Shown here in pieces: positions 1 through 8,888 of a stretch of 64,000 nt of DNA. Made by a program: the position numbers and the translations under genes. Origin of the DNA: Neobacillus mesonae. Lineage in GTDB: Bacteria > Bacillota > Bacilli > Paenibacillales > Paenibacillaceae. The stretch spans positions 992,001 through 1,056,000 of the forward strand of contig JAMBOW010000001.1 of assembly GCA_023715865.1 (NCBI GenBank), written 5' to 3'. Position 1 is the first letter of the stretch. Every line of letters starts with the position of its first letter. Under the pieces are notes generated by a model, which did not search any database, was not told the origin of the DNA, and saw nothing but the letters and a program-made list of their open reading frames with translations.

Positions 1-1077
1 GAATCCTATTGCATAATGACCGGTAACAGCATAAAGCATAGAAAGCATAAGAGGCGGGAAAAATCCGCCGAGTCCACCCAGTGAAGAAATGAGACCATTT
101 GTAATTCCGGATTGTTTGGAGAAATAAAGAGGAACCAATTTAAAGATCGTACCGTTCCCCACTCCTGCGCATAATCCGATTAGCAAGCATCCAATTGTAA
201 ACAGCAGGATCCCTGGGGAGAAGGCGAGGATAATACCGCCTGTGGTTAAACCAGTAAATACAAATAGCAGGATTGTAAAAGGATTAAGCTTATCACCGAG
301 CCATCCCCCAACAGGACGCATAAATGTGGCGAGTGTAATAAATCCAGCAGCTCGCAGGCCTGCATCTACCTTGCTGATTCCAAAGTTGTTTACAAGATGA
401 TTTGGAAGGAAGACGGTAAAGGCTACAAAAGCTCCAAAGGTAATAAAATAGAAAAAGCATAATAACCATAACTTTTCATTCTTGTACACACCTTTTATTT
501 GCTCTGTTAAAGAAGCTTTCAATTTCGCTTCCTTCCGATCGCCAAGCAAAAAGTTAGCGATAATAAAGACAGCAAGCAAAATCAAATATACTTGCACAGT
601 AGAGCGCCATCCAATTTGTGTCGCAAGGACAGGAGCGAAGAACGTGCTAAGCGCTGACCCCAAATTTCCAAGTCCATATATCCCGTTGACAAGTCCATGC
701 TTCTCCTTAGGATAATACTTAGGCAGCGAAGTGACACCAACGGAGAACGTTGCACCAGATACTCCTAAGAACAATCCTCCGATGATTAAATCAGCAAAGC
801 TGTCCGCTCGGCTAATGAAAAATACAGGAATGAGCAGCACGATAAAGCTGATCAAAAACATATTCCGTGCCCCAAACTTGTTCGTCCAAGGACCAAACGG
901 AATCCGCAAAATGGAACCGAGCACTACAGGTACTGCTGTAACAAGAGACAGCTGTCCTGGCGTTAACGAGATTCCGTCCTGAATAAACGCAATTAATGAT
1001 GACAAAATCCCCCACACTGCAAAGCCCACAATCAAGCTTGCGGTTTGTAATGGGATTAGCGTTTTGGATGGTTTCAT
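1..1077 (-). CDS. narT: Nitrate/nitrite transporter, MFS NarK/NarT family (3' end outside window)
   Basis: Major facilitator permease, 359 residues visible and still open at the window edge. The N-terminus (MKPSKTLIPLQTASLIVGF) runs into repeated hydrophobic segments. The pattern GLVNGIYGLGNLGSA and, near the visible end, GITNGLISSLGGLGGFFPP match the glycine-rich nitrate signature regions of NarK-type transporters. The ATG at 1077 follows AGGAGG with 6 nt spacing. NarK/NarT proteins take up nitrate or export nitrite in anaerobic respiration. The gene lies downstream of nreB-nreC and the GAF gene in the same orientation, as narT does in staphylococcal nre clusters. The nitrate-specific role rests on family resemblance plus this context. 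Confidence 0.85.
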   Translation of the reverse strand, partial: MKPSKTLIPLQTASLIVGFAVWGILSSLIAFIQDGISLTPGQLSLVTAVPVVLGSILRIPFGPWTNKFGARNMFLISFIVLLIPVFFISRADSFADLIIGGLFLGVSGATFSVGVTSLPKYYPKEKHGLVNGIYGLGNLGSALSTFFAPVLATQIGWRSTVQVYLILLAVFIIANFLLGDRKEAKLKASLTEQIKGVYKNEKLWLLCFFYFITFGAFVAFTVFLPNHLVNNFGISKVDAGLRAAGFITLATFMRPVGGWLGDKLNPFTILLFVFTGLTTGGIILAFSPGILLFTIGCLLIGLCAGVGNGTIFKLVPLYFSKQSGITNGLISSLGGLGGFFPPLMLSMLYAVTGHYAIGF

Positions 1078-1142
1078 ACCTTTCCTCCTCATGAATTTAT
1101 CTGCTATTGAATTCATTATCCTCTGAGAAAGGTATAAAAAAG

Positions 1143-1163
1143 AATTGGGGAATTCCCTCAATT
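1143..1163. promoter_or_regulatory. 21-bp near-perfect palindrome upstream of the nitrate transporter
   Basis: Arms AATTG and CAATT flank a perfect GGGAATTCCC core, with one mismatched pair in the 21 bp. It lies 66-86 bp upstream of the narT-like start, in the gap after the GAF gene. A GC-rich palindrome here would suit a NarL/NreC-type response regulator. The assignment to NreC is inference; no clear terminator U-tract follows on the minus strand. Confidence 0.45.
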
Positions 1164-1198
1164 GCCCTCTAGGAAATCCCCCCATGTAATCGTATCTT

Positions 1199-2137
1199 TT
1201 ATATTTTCCAGTGCATCTCATCCAAGAGCTGACGTGTAGGAATTGTAAATCGGAAAAATTGATGCTGCTGCTCTACCGATATTTCAAGATCTGATTTTAA
1301 TGAATGGAGCAGGCTTTTCATTGAATTAAAAAAATCATCGGTAAGATCACAAGTTCCCTTACCCTCATAAATGACAACTGTATTTCCTATTTCATCTTGT
1401 TCCATTGAGACGGTTACATTTGTAAGTGTTCGAGAACAATGCGGTGCCAAAAGCTCTAAAATACCTGCGATTTCTTGCTGCCGATGGGGTGATAATCGGG
1501 TAACTCGTTGGTCAAGTAATTCACAGGTAACTCCTTCTTTATGCAAGTTTCGTAGTCTCTGGAACAATGGACTTATCAGCTCCACTTGCTCCGGCTCATC
1601 TGTATCTTCTGTGATAGGAGGTTTGGCAGTATTATCATATAAAGAGGCAAGCACGGAGGCACTTTGCTCCACCCTCTCGATTTCCTGCCTGCTAAATACT
1701 CGTTCTTTTCGTTCACCGACAAGTAATACACCAGAAGAAGACCTTTGCTCTGGACGCGTTGAACTTACGGACACACCAACACCAGAACGTAAAGACTCAA
1801 TAAGAAAGATCGGATATTCCAGCATTTCATCCTGGACCTCCTCGGGAAAACGGGTCACGATATGAGGCGATTTTGACTTCAATACTTTCCCTGCCATCCC
1901 CTTTCCCATTCGAACCATAATCTTTCGGTAGCGTTCTGTTCTTGCACCAAGTGCTATTTTCCAATAAATATCCCTATAATCTCCATCTGCGATGGCTACG
2001 GAAACAAAGTCCAGCTTCATTTCAGATTTGAGCTGCTGCAGCTCAGCTTGAATTTGCTGCTGAATCGTAAAAGGGCGGCTGCTGAATTCAGTCAAAATCA
2101 ATGAGCCCCCTTTTAAAAGCAAACTCCAGCAATTCAC
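1199..2137 (-). CDS. NreA-like GAF-domain protein with extra C-terminal domain
   Basis: Predicted cytoplasmic protein of about 300-312 residues. Residues ~25-165 resemble a GAF domain (KLDFVSVAIADGDYRDIYW, then GKGMAGKVL, then GVLLVGERKERVFS), like NreA, the nitrate receptor that controls NreB. NreA itself is only about 150 residues. Here residues ~180-312 add a helical segment and a part resembling a degraded histidine-kinase ATPase (LSPHRQQEIAGILELLAPHC, then NVTVSMEQDE) with no intact G boxes. The GTG start at 2137 overlaps nreC by 50 bp. A TTG at 2101, 4 nt after GGGGG and next to the nreC stop, is an equally credible start. The nitrate-sensing role is inferred from context. Confidence 0.7.
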   Translation of the reverse strand: MNCWSLLLKGGSLILTEFSSRPFTIQQQIQAELQQLKSEMKLDFVSVAIADGDYRDIYWKIALGARTERYRKIMVRMGKGMAGKVLKSKSPHIVTRFPEEVQDEMLEYPIFLIESLRSGVGVSVSSTRPEQRSSSGVLLVGERKERVFSRQEIERVEQSASVLASLYDNTAKPPITEDTDEPEQVELISPLFQRLRNLHKEGVTCELLDQRVTRLSPHRQQEIAGILELLAPHCSRTLTNVTVSMEQDEIGNTVVIYEGKGTCDLTDDFFNSMKSLLHSLKSDLEISVEQQHQFFRFTIPTRQLLDEMHWKI

Positions 2138-2741
2138 GGCGGTTACCTATTTGAAGCTTTTCCATAATGTTTCCTTTATGATTCTCCACTGTTTTCACGC
2201 TAATGGTGAGAAGCTCGGCTATTTCTTTATTTGTATATCCTTTAGCAGTCAATGTGAAAATTTCCTTCTCCCGCTCCGTTAACGTCTCAAATCGATCTAA
2301 ATATTCCTCCGAATGACCATGAAGATAAGCTTGAATGACCTTCTTCGTATCTGCGGGTTGCAGATAGACCATACCCTGGTGTACCTGTCTTATAGCGGTA
2401 ACTAGCTCTGTAATCGGAGCAGATTTCAAAACATAACCAGATGCTCCGGCTTTTAATGCTCTGAACAAATATTGCTCTTCATTATGCATGGTTAGAATAA
2501 TAACTTTCACCTCGGGCAAGGACTGTAAGAGCTCAGTGGTCGTGTAGAGTCCATCTCGACCATTGGGCATGCTGAGATCCATGAGCACAAGATCAGGAAC
2601 AAGTTCAAGTGCCTGCTTTATACAAGATCTTCCGTCCGCCGCTTCCCCTACCACTTTAATCCCCTGCTTCGTATCAAGGACTGCTCGAATCCCGCTGCGA
2701 ACAACAGCATGGTCATCTACGATCAATACCTTTATATCCAT
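2088..2741 (-). CDS. nreC: Response regulator NreC (NarL/FixJ family)
   Basis: Receiver domain (residues ~1-120) with acidic pair DDH, phospho-acceptor Asp in VLMDLSMP, and Lys in VLKSA. A LuxR-type helix-turn-helix follows near the C-terminus (LTEREKEIFTLTAKGYTNKEI). An upstream GTG at 2750 is possible, but ATG 2741 sits 6 nt after AAGGTGAT and is preferred. It starts 27 nt after nreB ends and overlaps or abuts the GAF gene, so the three are probably one transcript. NreC-type regulators activate nitrate and nitrite reductase and transporter genes when oxygen is absent. The partner and context are clear; target genes other than the adjacent transporter are not in the window. Confidence 0.85.
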   Translation of the reverse strand: MDIKVLIVDDHAVVRSGIRAVLDTKQGIKVVGEAADGRSCIKQALELVPDLVLMDLSMPNGRDGLYTTTELLQSLPEVKVIILTMHNEEQYLFRALKAGASGYVLKSAPITELVTAIRQVHQGMVYLQPADTKKVIQAYLHGHSEEYLDRFETLTEREKEIFTLTAKGYTNKEIAELLTISVKTVENHKGNIMEKLQIGNRRELLEFAFKRGLIDFD

Positions 2742-2768
2742 ATCTATCACCTTAACTAACCTCTCTTC

Positions 2769-4019
2769 TTAGAAGGTAGATTCATTGATCGGTACTTTCA
2801 CTTTTATAGTGGTTCCCTTTCCCGGATAGGACTCAATCATGAATTCACCTTGAAGAATATTAACTCTCTCCTCCATACTGTACAATCCGACACCTTGTCG
2901 AATTTCAGAGGTCATCTCAAATCCCACTCCATAATCGCGGATCACAAGCTCCGCTGCTGCGCTTTGAAGCCTCAGATTTACTTCGATCACTTCCGTCTGC
3001 GAATATTTCGCTGCATTTGTTAGAGCTTCCTGAACTATTCGATAGAATGCAATATCATGGGCTGAGTGTAACTGTCCACTGTCCCCTTCAATTGTTAGCA
3101 GGACCTGAATTCCAAAATTCTGACCATAATGTCGAACATAATTTCGAAGTGCAGCCACAAATCCAATATCATCAAGTGCCGATGGTCTAAGCTCTCCAGA
3201 TAAATCCCTGATATCTTCGATCGTATGCCGAATTGAATCCTGTAAAGCATCCATTGGCTCATCTATGGGACAATGCTTAGAGTCTTCTAATAAAGATTTC
3301 AGCACTTCCGTTTGAATCAGAATACTGTAAAGGGATTGTCCAATCCCATCATGTAATTCACGTGAAATCCGTTTTCGCTCATTCTCTTGAGCAGACAAAA
3401 TGGAGTGAGTGATCATTTTAGAGATTTTATGCTGCTCTTTCTGCCTTGTTTGCTCTACTTCCTGGAATCGAATAATGTTTAATACGCCGTACACTGGATC
3501 ACTATAATTTGATACTCTTGCATTCATTGACTTGGTTATTCCACTAGTTGTCGTCAGTTGGACTTCAACGGATTGGGATTCCGGCTCAGTTATAAAGCAT
3601 TTCTGATACGAGCACAGCTTGTTAAGTCCAGCATAATTAGAACAATGACTACAGAAATTAACGATCTCGGGATCCTGCTCCACTTTAAGAAGCTGTCTTG
3701 CTTTGGGATTCATCCGGATAATATTCAGTGTGCTGTCTGTCACCATAACTCCATCTGAGCTATGCTCAAATACATTGGAGAATAACTCTTGCTCTGAGCG
3801 CAACCTGCGACTTTGCCAATAAATGATGAAAAAGAATAAGGTTGTAATCACAAGCACAAATAAAAATACAGGGAGATCTTCAAGCAGCGTTCGGTCTTCT
3901 TGCTGCAGCATAGCCCTAATGGCAAGAACGATAATAAGCGACATACTCACCGTTATCAGACCGTTCTTTACCATAAATTTCACAAAAGCTTTTGTCTTCT
4001 GAGCCGTTGTTGACATCAA
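2769..4019 (-). CDS. nreB: Oxygen-sensing histidine kinase NreB, membrane-anchored form
   Basis: Sensor kinase of 416 residues. Two hydrophobic segments at ~20-38 and ~49-67 are followed by a PAS-like region. Within it, Cys123, Cys126, Cys136 and Cys141 could ligate a [4Fe-4S] cluster as in NreB. HisKA_3 follows with the phospho-acceptor His223 in SRELHDGIGQSLYS, then a HATPase domain (FYRIVQEALTNAAKYS, RDYGVGFE, GVGLYSMEERV). Known staphylococcal NreB is soluble, so the two membrane segments are a difference, and the cysteine spacing (2, 9, 4) also differs from the classic one. Start is TTG 4019 or ATG 4016; neither has a strong ribosome site. A perfect FNR-type box lies upstream. Confidence 0.85.
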   Translation of the reverse strand: MMSTTAQKTKAFVKFMVKNGLITVSMSLIIVLAIRAMLQQEDRTLLEDLPVFLFVLVITTLFFFIIYWQSRRLRSEQELFSNVFEHSSDGVMVTDSTLNIIRMNPKARQLLKVEQDPEIVNFCSHCSNYAGLNKLCSYQKCFITEPESQSVEVQLTTTSGITKSMNARVSNYSDPVYGVLNIIRFQEVEQTRQKEQHKISKMITHSILSAQENERKRISRELHDGIGQSLYSILIQTEVLKSLLEDSKHCPIDEPMDALQDSIRHTIEDIRDLSGELRPSALDDIGFVAALRNYVRHYGQNFGIQVLLTIEGDSGQLHSAHDIAFYRIVQEALTNAAKYSQTEVIEVNLRLQSAAAELVIRDYGVGFEMTSEIRQGVGLYSMEERVNILQGEFMIESYPGKGTTIKVKVPINESTF

Positions 4020-4056
4020 AGGTATTCAACATCCCTTCTGCCCTTACTTCGCTTAA

Positions 4057-4101
4057 ATGTTAACACTGATAATCACTGCTTAATTGTGATATATATCACA
4101 A
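4057..4101 (-). promoter_or_regulatory. FNR-type box and putative -10 upstream of nreB
   Basis: Perfect dyad TTGTGA-TATATA-TCACAA at 4084-4101, the FNR/CRP-type consensus. Read leftward, TAACAT at 4062-4057 can serve as -10. That would place the box centre near -42, the class II activator position. It lies 65 bp before nreB. FNR control of an oxygen/nitrate regulon is known in Bacilli; its use here is inferred from sequence and spacing. Confidence 0.7.
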
Positions 4102-4124
4102 TACGTTAGGTTTTTACGCTGAAC

Positions 4125-4164
4125 AAAAAGAAGAGCTCGGATGAACCTGTCATCCTCACTCTTC
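4125..4164 (-). terminator. Intrinsic terminator of the lipoprotein gene
   Basis: Read leftward: GAAGAG..GGATGA, short loop, TCATCC..GCTCTTC, then TTTTTG. It closes the transcript of the lipoprotein gene at 4216-4854 before the nre promoter region. Confidence 0.65.
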
Positions 4165-4215
4165 ACATTTGATTATTGTTAGGTCAGTATCTGTAAGCTC
4201 GAATCTACCGAGCTG

Positions 4216-4854
4216 TTAAGTGTCACTTTGTACGGTTGACAGGGAAACAAGCACTGGTCCGGCGAAATCGGAGGCTTCCTCCCCTTTCGGATTATGAAGA
4301 CGGAACAGAAAAGCGTCTCCTGCTTCTGATGTCCACACCATATAATCGCTTATGCCTTCCGCTCCGGAAGCTTGAAGGTAAAGCTCTGCGGAGCCAAGAG
4401 GATGCTCAACCAACTCACCGCTATAATTGGACACCTCGCCGACTTGACTCAACTCCTCTATACCCGCAGCTTCAAGCTGTGCCAAATCATAATCAGAAGT
4501 CAGGGGTTCAATATCTACATAATAACTTGAATTGCTGCTTAACGATAAGCGACCCGCAGCTGGATCAAATGTAAACTTCTCAAAGACATACAAGGAAAAT
4601 CCTTCACCTTGATGAAGTACCGCCTCCAGTGACTGATTTCCCTCAGAAGTCATGAGCTCAAAGCTCTCCGTCTCTGGGCGAGCTGCTTCTTCGGCCGACT
4701 CCTCTTCTGATGAAGGAGGCGAAACGATTCCGCCTTCTTCTGGTGCTGAGGTTTCCGGGGCAGCAGAAGGCTCTGTTTGTCCTGTACAAGCGGAAAGCAT
4801 GAAGACCATGACGATAATCGTCATGTTTATCCAAAGGGGATACCGACTTTTCAA
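4216..4854 (-). CDS. Secreted lipoprotein of unknown function
   Basis: The product has a lipoprotein signal (WINMTIIVMVFMLSACTG) with lipobox LSAC, so mature Cys is about residue 23. A low-complexity Glu/Ser/Pro linker follows (residues ~26-65), then a ~145-residue globular domain with alternating strands. The start is TTG 4854 behind AAAGGAG. It is a single gene with its own terminator, between the nre promoter region and a divergent AraC gene. The mature domain was not recognised from any family, so only location (outer face of the membrane) can be inferred. Confidence 0.75.
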   Translation of the reverse strand: MKSRYPLWINMTIIVMVFMLSACTGQTEPSAAPETSAPEEGGIVSPPSSEEESAEEAARPETESFELMTSEGNQSLEAVLHQGEGFSLYVFEKFTFDPAAGRLSLSSNSSYYVDIEPLTSDYDLAQLEAAGIEELSQVGEVSNYSGELVEHPLGSAELYLQASGAEGISDYMVWTSEAGDAFLFRLHNPKGEEASDFAGPVLVSLSTVQSDT

Positions 4855-5040
4855 TGTGATCGCTCCTTTCGAACTGGTTCTAGATATACTACGCCCAACG
4901 ATATGTTATTACCCTGTATGAAGTTAACACACTCATACATTTTTACCGTTTTTAGCATATGCACCTGCAGGTCAGTGATGACATTAGCTTAACAAGCATT
5001 TATTGTGATACTGTTGACTATAGCTTTGCTTTGACTTCAT

Positions 5041-5901
5041 TTGAGATATTTCATAAAAGGAGAAGAGTATGAATTATTCACAACGCCAGCTCATTCAACT
5101 TATCTTAGCAATCTTCAGGTGAATGTTACTGCCGCTGACTTCAACCAAGTATGGACGGACTGGCAAGATTTTAACTATACACCGGATTACAACAAATTTT
5201 ACTTGATTAGTGATGGCGAGGGATGGCTAAAAATTGGTGATTCAGAATACTATCCCAAACCGGGACAATGGTTCCTAATGCCTCAAGGAGTTGAACAATC
5301 CTACTCCTTTACAGATGGGCCAAGGTATATGAAGTTTTGGTGCCATTTCACAGCTAAAATCGGACAAACCAATTTATTCGATCAAATAAAAACTCCGTTC
5401 TTTATTGAAACGGGAAACGATGACAAGCCTTCATTGTTATTTCAGGAGCTGCTTTCTTCGCAATCGTCCAAGAAATTAACTTCACCTCTTTCGATGAAGG
5501 CAGCCATGCTTAACCTTATATCCTACTATATCGAGCATGCCACCCTTGATCCTGCATGTTTACAAAATGAGGCCATGTCTGAACCTCTCCTAAAAGTCAT
5601 TCATTATATTGATACAAACTATCGCAGGACAATTACCATTTCCGAATTAGCTGAGCAAGTACATTTACATCCTAATTATCTCATTAGGATTTTTAAACGG
5701 CATTTAGGAACGTCTCCAATTCAGTATATCAACCGAAAAAAAATAGAGGAGGTTAAGTGGCTTTTGGTTTCCACTAACCTCCAAATATCTGAAATTGGTA
5801 ATATGGTTGGCATCTCAGAAATTTCTTACTTATATAAATTATTTAAAGCTTATACGGGTTTTTCACCATCAGCTTATAGGAAAATAAATAGTTCAGGTTG
5901 A
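5041..5901 (+). CDS. AraC-family transcriptional regulator
   Basis: Residues ~15-110 form an AraC-type cupin (NKFYLISDGEGWLKIGDSEY, then PKPGQWFLMPQGV). Residues ~185-283 form the double helix-turn-helix (ISELAEQVHLHPNYLIRIFK, then ISEIGNMVGISEISYLYKLF). The protein is intact at 286 residues if it begins at TTG 5041, which has no evident ribosome site. An excellent site (AAAAGGAGAAGAGT) sits inside the gene before an out-of-frame ATG at 5073. The gene converges on the GH95 gene with only 8 bp between stops. It probably senses a sugar and regulates the neighbouring hydrolase, but the ligand is unknown. Confidence 0.85.
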   Translation: MRYFIKGEEYELFTTPAHSTYLSNLQVNVTAADFNQVWTDWQDFNYTPDYNKFYLISDGEGWLKIGDSEYYPKPGQWFLMPQGVEQSYSFTDGPRYMKFWCHFTAKIGQTNLFDQIKTPFFIETGNDDKPSLLFQELLSSQSSKKLTSPLSMKAAMLNLISYYIEHATLDPACLQNEAMSEPLLKVIHYIDTNYRRTITISELAEQVHLHPNYLIRIFKRHLGTSPIQYINRKKIEEVKWLLVSTNLQISEIGNMVGISEISYLYKLFKAYTGFSPSAYRKINSSG

Positions 5902-5909
5902 AGTTGATA

Positions 5910-8234
5910 TTATTCTTCATTCTTACAGCCCAACTGTTCAGCTACATCTACTGAGAAGTCTGGGTGTGGGGCAATGATTTCTATGGTCTTGCCTAGATAG
6001 GATACTGTAAATGTACCTGCAAGAAGTGAATAGATCTTTGCTTTCTGCAAGTGACCATCTTTCCATTCCATATCAATTTCAAACCCTCCGCGTGCTCTGA
6101 GACCCCGAACATGCCCATGCGGCCATTGCTTCGGCAATGCTGGAAGCAGTCGAATTTCTCCAGCATGACTTTGCAATAGCATTTCCGCAATACCTGCTGT
6201 CCCGCCAAAGTTCCCGTCAATCTGGAATGGCGGGTGGTCGCAAAATAAATTGGGTAAGGTGGATGATCGAAGCAGCTCCATCACATTTTCATAGGATAAC
6301 TCTTTATCCTCCAGCCTTGCCCACATATTTAAAATCCACGCTCTGCTCCAGCCGGTATGTCCCCCTCCATTTTGTAGCCTTCGTTCCAAAGTGGTTCGAG
6401 CCGATCCAGCTAAATCCGGAGTTGACTTTAATGTTATCTGGGATCCTGGATGAAGCGCAAACAGATGAGATATATGCCTATGCCCAGGCTCTAATTCCTC
6501 ATAATCATTGCTCCATTCTTGGATCTGACCGAACTTTCCTATGGCTGGCTGGGGTATCCGTTCCAAAGCTTTCTTTAAGGTCTCCCCAAACTCTTGATCA
6601 AATTGTAAAATGTCTGTACTCTCGATGCACCGTTTGAAAAGCTCCCGAATAATTTGGCTGTCCATTGATGGGCCGTAGCATAAGGCTCCTGACTCCCCGT
6701 TAGGAAGAAGATAACGGTTTTCTGGTGACGAAGAAGGACAGGTGACCAGATTTCCAAGCGGATCTTCCACCAGATAATTCAGAAGAAATAGAGCGGCTTC
6801 CTTCATCGTAGGATATGCCTTGCTCAGAAACTTAACATCTCTTCCGTACTCATAGTGATCCCATAAATGCAAACTTAGCCAAGCTGCACCCATAGTCCAA
6901 AAGGTAGAAGTGATGCACACGTCCTGTGGAGCAGTATCGGCCCAGATATCTGAATTATGATGAGCGACAAAGCCCCTGCATCCATACATGACTTTGGCAG
7001 TCTCCGTTCCCCTTTCCCGTAAGCGTTCAATAAATTCAAACAGTGGTATGTGACATTCAGACAGATTACAGCTCTCAGCAAGCCAATAGTTCATCTGCGT
7101 ATTGATGTTAATTGTGAACTTACTGTCCCATATAGGAAGCATATCCTTATTCCAGATTCCCTGAAGGTTAGCTGGTAACGAGCCAGGACGACTGCTCGAG
7201 ATGAGCAGATAGCGACCAAACTGGAAATAAAGAGTGACTAAATCGGGATCTTCAAGTCCTTCTTTCACTCGATTGAGTCGTTGATCTATAGGAATTTCAG
7301 AAAGTGATGTGTGGGTTTGATAACCCTGAAGAGATAAATCAACCCTATTAAATAAATTCTGGTAGTCTTTCACATGATCTGATCGCAGCTGAGCATAGGA
7401 TTTTGCAGAGGCACGTTCTACCCTCCGTAAACACTCTGTTTCCAAATCACCCGTCGGGATCCGAAAGTCTGTACATGCTGACACCAGAATAGTTGCTTCG
7501 TCTGTTTGATTTAAATTCAACTGTCCGCCTGAAAAGGAAAGGCTGCCTCCTTTTGCCAACACTCGAATAAGGCAGCAAAAGCGAATGCCTCCTTCACCTC
7601 CGCTCCTGCCGGTGATAACCATATCTCCATATTCGTTTTTTCTTATGCTATCTAAATAAGAATGAAAACCTACAGGGCGCTTCAAAATATCCGACCATGG
7701 CGTTGGCTCCAGCACCGATCCCCTGCCAAACAAAACAGAATACGTTAGACTATTTGGAACACTTGAGGTTAGTCGTATAGCTAACACTTGATCAGGAAAA
7801 CTCGAGAAGTATTCACGAAAATATTGTGCTCTATTATCCGTGTATTGAACACGAGCCACTCCTTCTCTTAAATCTAATTCTCTACGATATTCTCCTATCG
7901 GGTCGATATCGCCTCCACTAACTAAATAAAGATCACCCAAAGGCTCATAATGCCGCTGACCATCTGGAATACCGACCAGAGCTTCCGCTGCAAGTTCTTC
8001 TGCTCTTTGAATTTGGCCGTTAAATATTAGCTCTCGAATTTCACTTAAATTTTCAAGGGCGCTTGGATTATTACGGTTGATCGGTCCTCCATACCACAAA
8101 CTGTCTTCATTAAGTTGAATCCGATCCGTATCTGTCTTTCCAAACACCATGCCTCCAAGTGTTCCATTTCCCAGTGGCAGAGCTTCTTCCCAATACTCAG
8201 CAGGATTTTCGTACCAAATTTTATATTTGTTCAT
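5910..8234 (-). CDS. Glycoside hydrolase family 95 (alpha-L-fucosidase type)
   Basis: Intact 774-residue enzyme with no signal peptide, so probably cytoplasmic. The N-terminal domain begins [19 protein letters not shown] and [11 protein letters not shown], hallmarks of GH95. The (alpha/alpha)6 catalytic domain includes [15 protein letters not shown], which carries the two Asn known to assist catalysis. [11 protein letters not shown] carries the acid Glu, and [18 protein letters not shown] carries the Asp region. ATG 8234 follows AAGGGGA. Known GH95 enzymes release alpha-1,2-L-fucose or alpha-L-galactose from host or plant glycans. Which sugar applies here is not decided by sequence. Intracellular location implies that an oligosaccharide transporter is encoded elsewhere. 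Confidence 0.9.
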   Translation of the reverse strand: MNKYKIWYENPAEYWEEALPLGNGTLGGMVFGKTDTDRIQLNEDSLWYGGPINRNNPSALENLSEIRELIFNGQIQRAEELAAEALVGIPDGQRHYEPLGDLYLVSGGDIDPIGEYRRELDLREGVARVQYTDNRAQYFREYFSSFPDQVLAIRLTSSVPNSLTYSVLFGRGSVLEPTPWSDILKRPVGFHSYLDSIRKNEYGDMVITGRSGGEGGIRFCCLIRVLAKGGSLSFSGGQLNLNQTDEATILVSACTDFRIPTGDLETECLRRVERASAKSYAQLRSDHVKDYQNLFNRVDLSLQGYQTHTSLSEIPIDQRLNRVKEGLEDPDLVTLYFQFGRYLLISSSRPGSLPANLQGIWNKDMLPIWDSKFTININTQMNYWLAESCNLSECHIPLFEFIERLRERGTETAKVMYGCRGFVAHHNSDIWADTAPQDVCITSTFWTMGAAWLSLHLWDHYEYGRDVKFLSKAYPTMKEAALFLLNYLVEDPLGNLVTCPSSSPENRYLLPNGESGALCYGPSMDSQIIRELFKRCIESTDILQFDQEFGETLKKALERIPQPAIGKFGQIQEWSNDYEELEPGHRHISHLFALHPGSQITLKSTPDLAGSARTTLERRLQNGGGHTGWSRAWILNMWARLEDKELSYENVMELLRSSTLPNLFCDHPPFQIDGNFGGTAGIAEMLLQSHAGEIRLLPALPKQWPHGHVRGLRARGGFEIDMEWKDGHLQKAKIYSLLAGTFTVSYLGKTIEIIAPHPDFSVDVAEQLGCKNEE

Positions 8235-8490
8235 ACTTTCAGTCCCCTTATGTAACTAAACTATTTTACTAACTCTAGCCTGAATAGCAGAAAGAGTGAA
8301 TTTAGATTCTTAACTTATATATTGATAATTCTATCTTCCTTTTAATTTAAAGCGTTGATGAACTCTGCAGAAACTCATTCAATTTCCTCTAGATATTGTT
8401 GTTGTACTAACCTGACCGTTAACTTAATTATTGCGTAAGCAAAAAATCAGAATTGCCCATTTTTTTCAAATCGGGTATTTTATTTGAAAT

Positions 8491-8525
8491 ACTACCTTGA
8501 CAGTCACAGTAGTGTGTCGTATTAT
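8491..8525 (+). promoter_or_regulatory. Promoter and PadR-type operator of the padR-ABC operon
   Basis: TTGACA at 8497-8502 and TATTAT at 8520-8525 are separated by exactly 17 bp. A 23-bp dyad centred on 8502 (ACTAC..TGAC-a-GTCA..GTAGT, 9 of 11 pairs) covers the -35 box. Autorepression by the adjacent PadR protein is the likely use. The rest of the 310-bp gap from 8235 shows only AT-rich sequence. Confidence 0.75.
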
Positions 8526-8544
8526 ACAGATGCGAGGTGATTGT

Positions 8545-8874
8545 ATGAGCCAGAATAAAATTACATCCGACCTACTGCGCGGACACACCGATACGATGAT
8601 TTTACGGCTCTTATCCGAAGCTGACCGATATGGGTATGAGATTGTCAAAATGATTGCTGAGCGCTCGGGCGGTGACTATGAACTAAAGGAAGCCACGATG
8701 TACTCCAGCGTTCGACGACTTGAAGCGGATGGTGATATCGAGTGGTATTGGGGCGATGAATCTCAGGGTGGACGACGTAAGTATTTTAGGATTACCGAAA
8801 AAGGCAAAACAACTTATGCCAATAACAAAAGTAACTGGGAGTACGCAAAGCGCGTGCTTGAAAACTTATTATGA
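8545..8874 (+). CDS. PadR-family transcriptional repressor
   Basis: Winged-helix repressor of 109 residues. The PadR core is clear: LRGHTDTMILRLLSEADRYG at the start of helix 1, the wing EATMYSSVRRLEADG, and GGRRKYFRITEKG at the beta-hairpin. ATG 8545 follows GAGGTG; an upstream in-frame TTG coincides with the -35 box and is not used. The gene leads an operon whose next start lies 14 nt beyond its stop. PadR proteins commonly bind hydrophobic drugs and release efflux genes, which fits the exporter downstream. The inducer is unknown. Confidence 0.88.
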   Translation: MSQNKITSDLLRGHTDTMILRLLSEADRYGYEIVKMIAERSGGDYELKEATMYSSVRRLEADGDIEWYWGDESQGGRRKYFRITEKGKTTYANNKSNWEYAKRVLENLL

Positions 8875-8888
8875 GGAGGTTTCAAGTT

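Noticed and set aside
1371..1865. 164-codon plus-strand frame within the GAF gene
   Set aside because: Complement of the GAF gene, low-complexity Ser-rich translation and no ribosome site.
8497..8544. Longer start for the PadR gene
   Set aside because: The TTG coincides with the -35 box of the operon promoter, so it cannot be in the mRNA.
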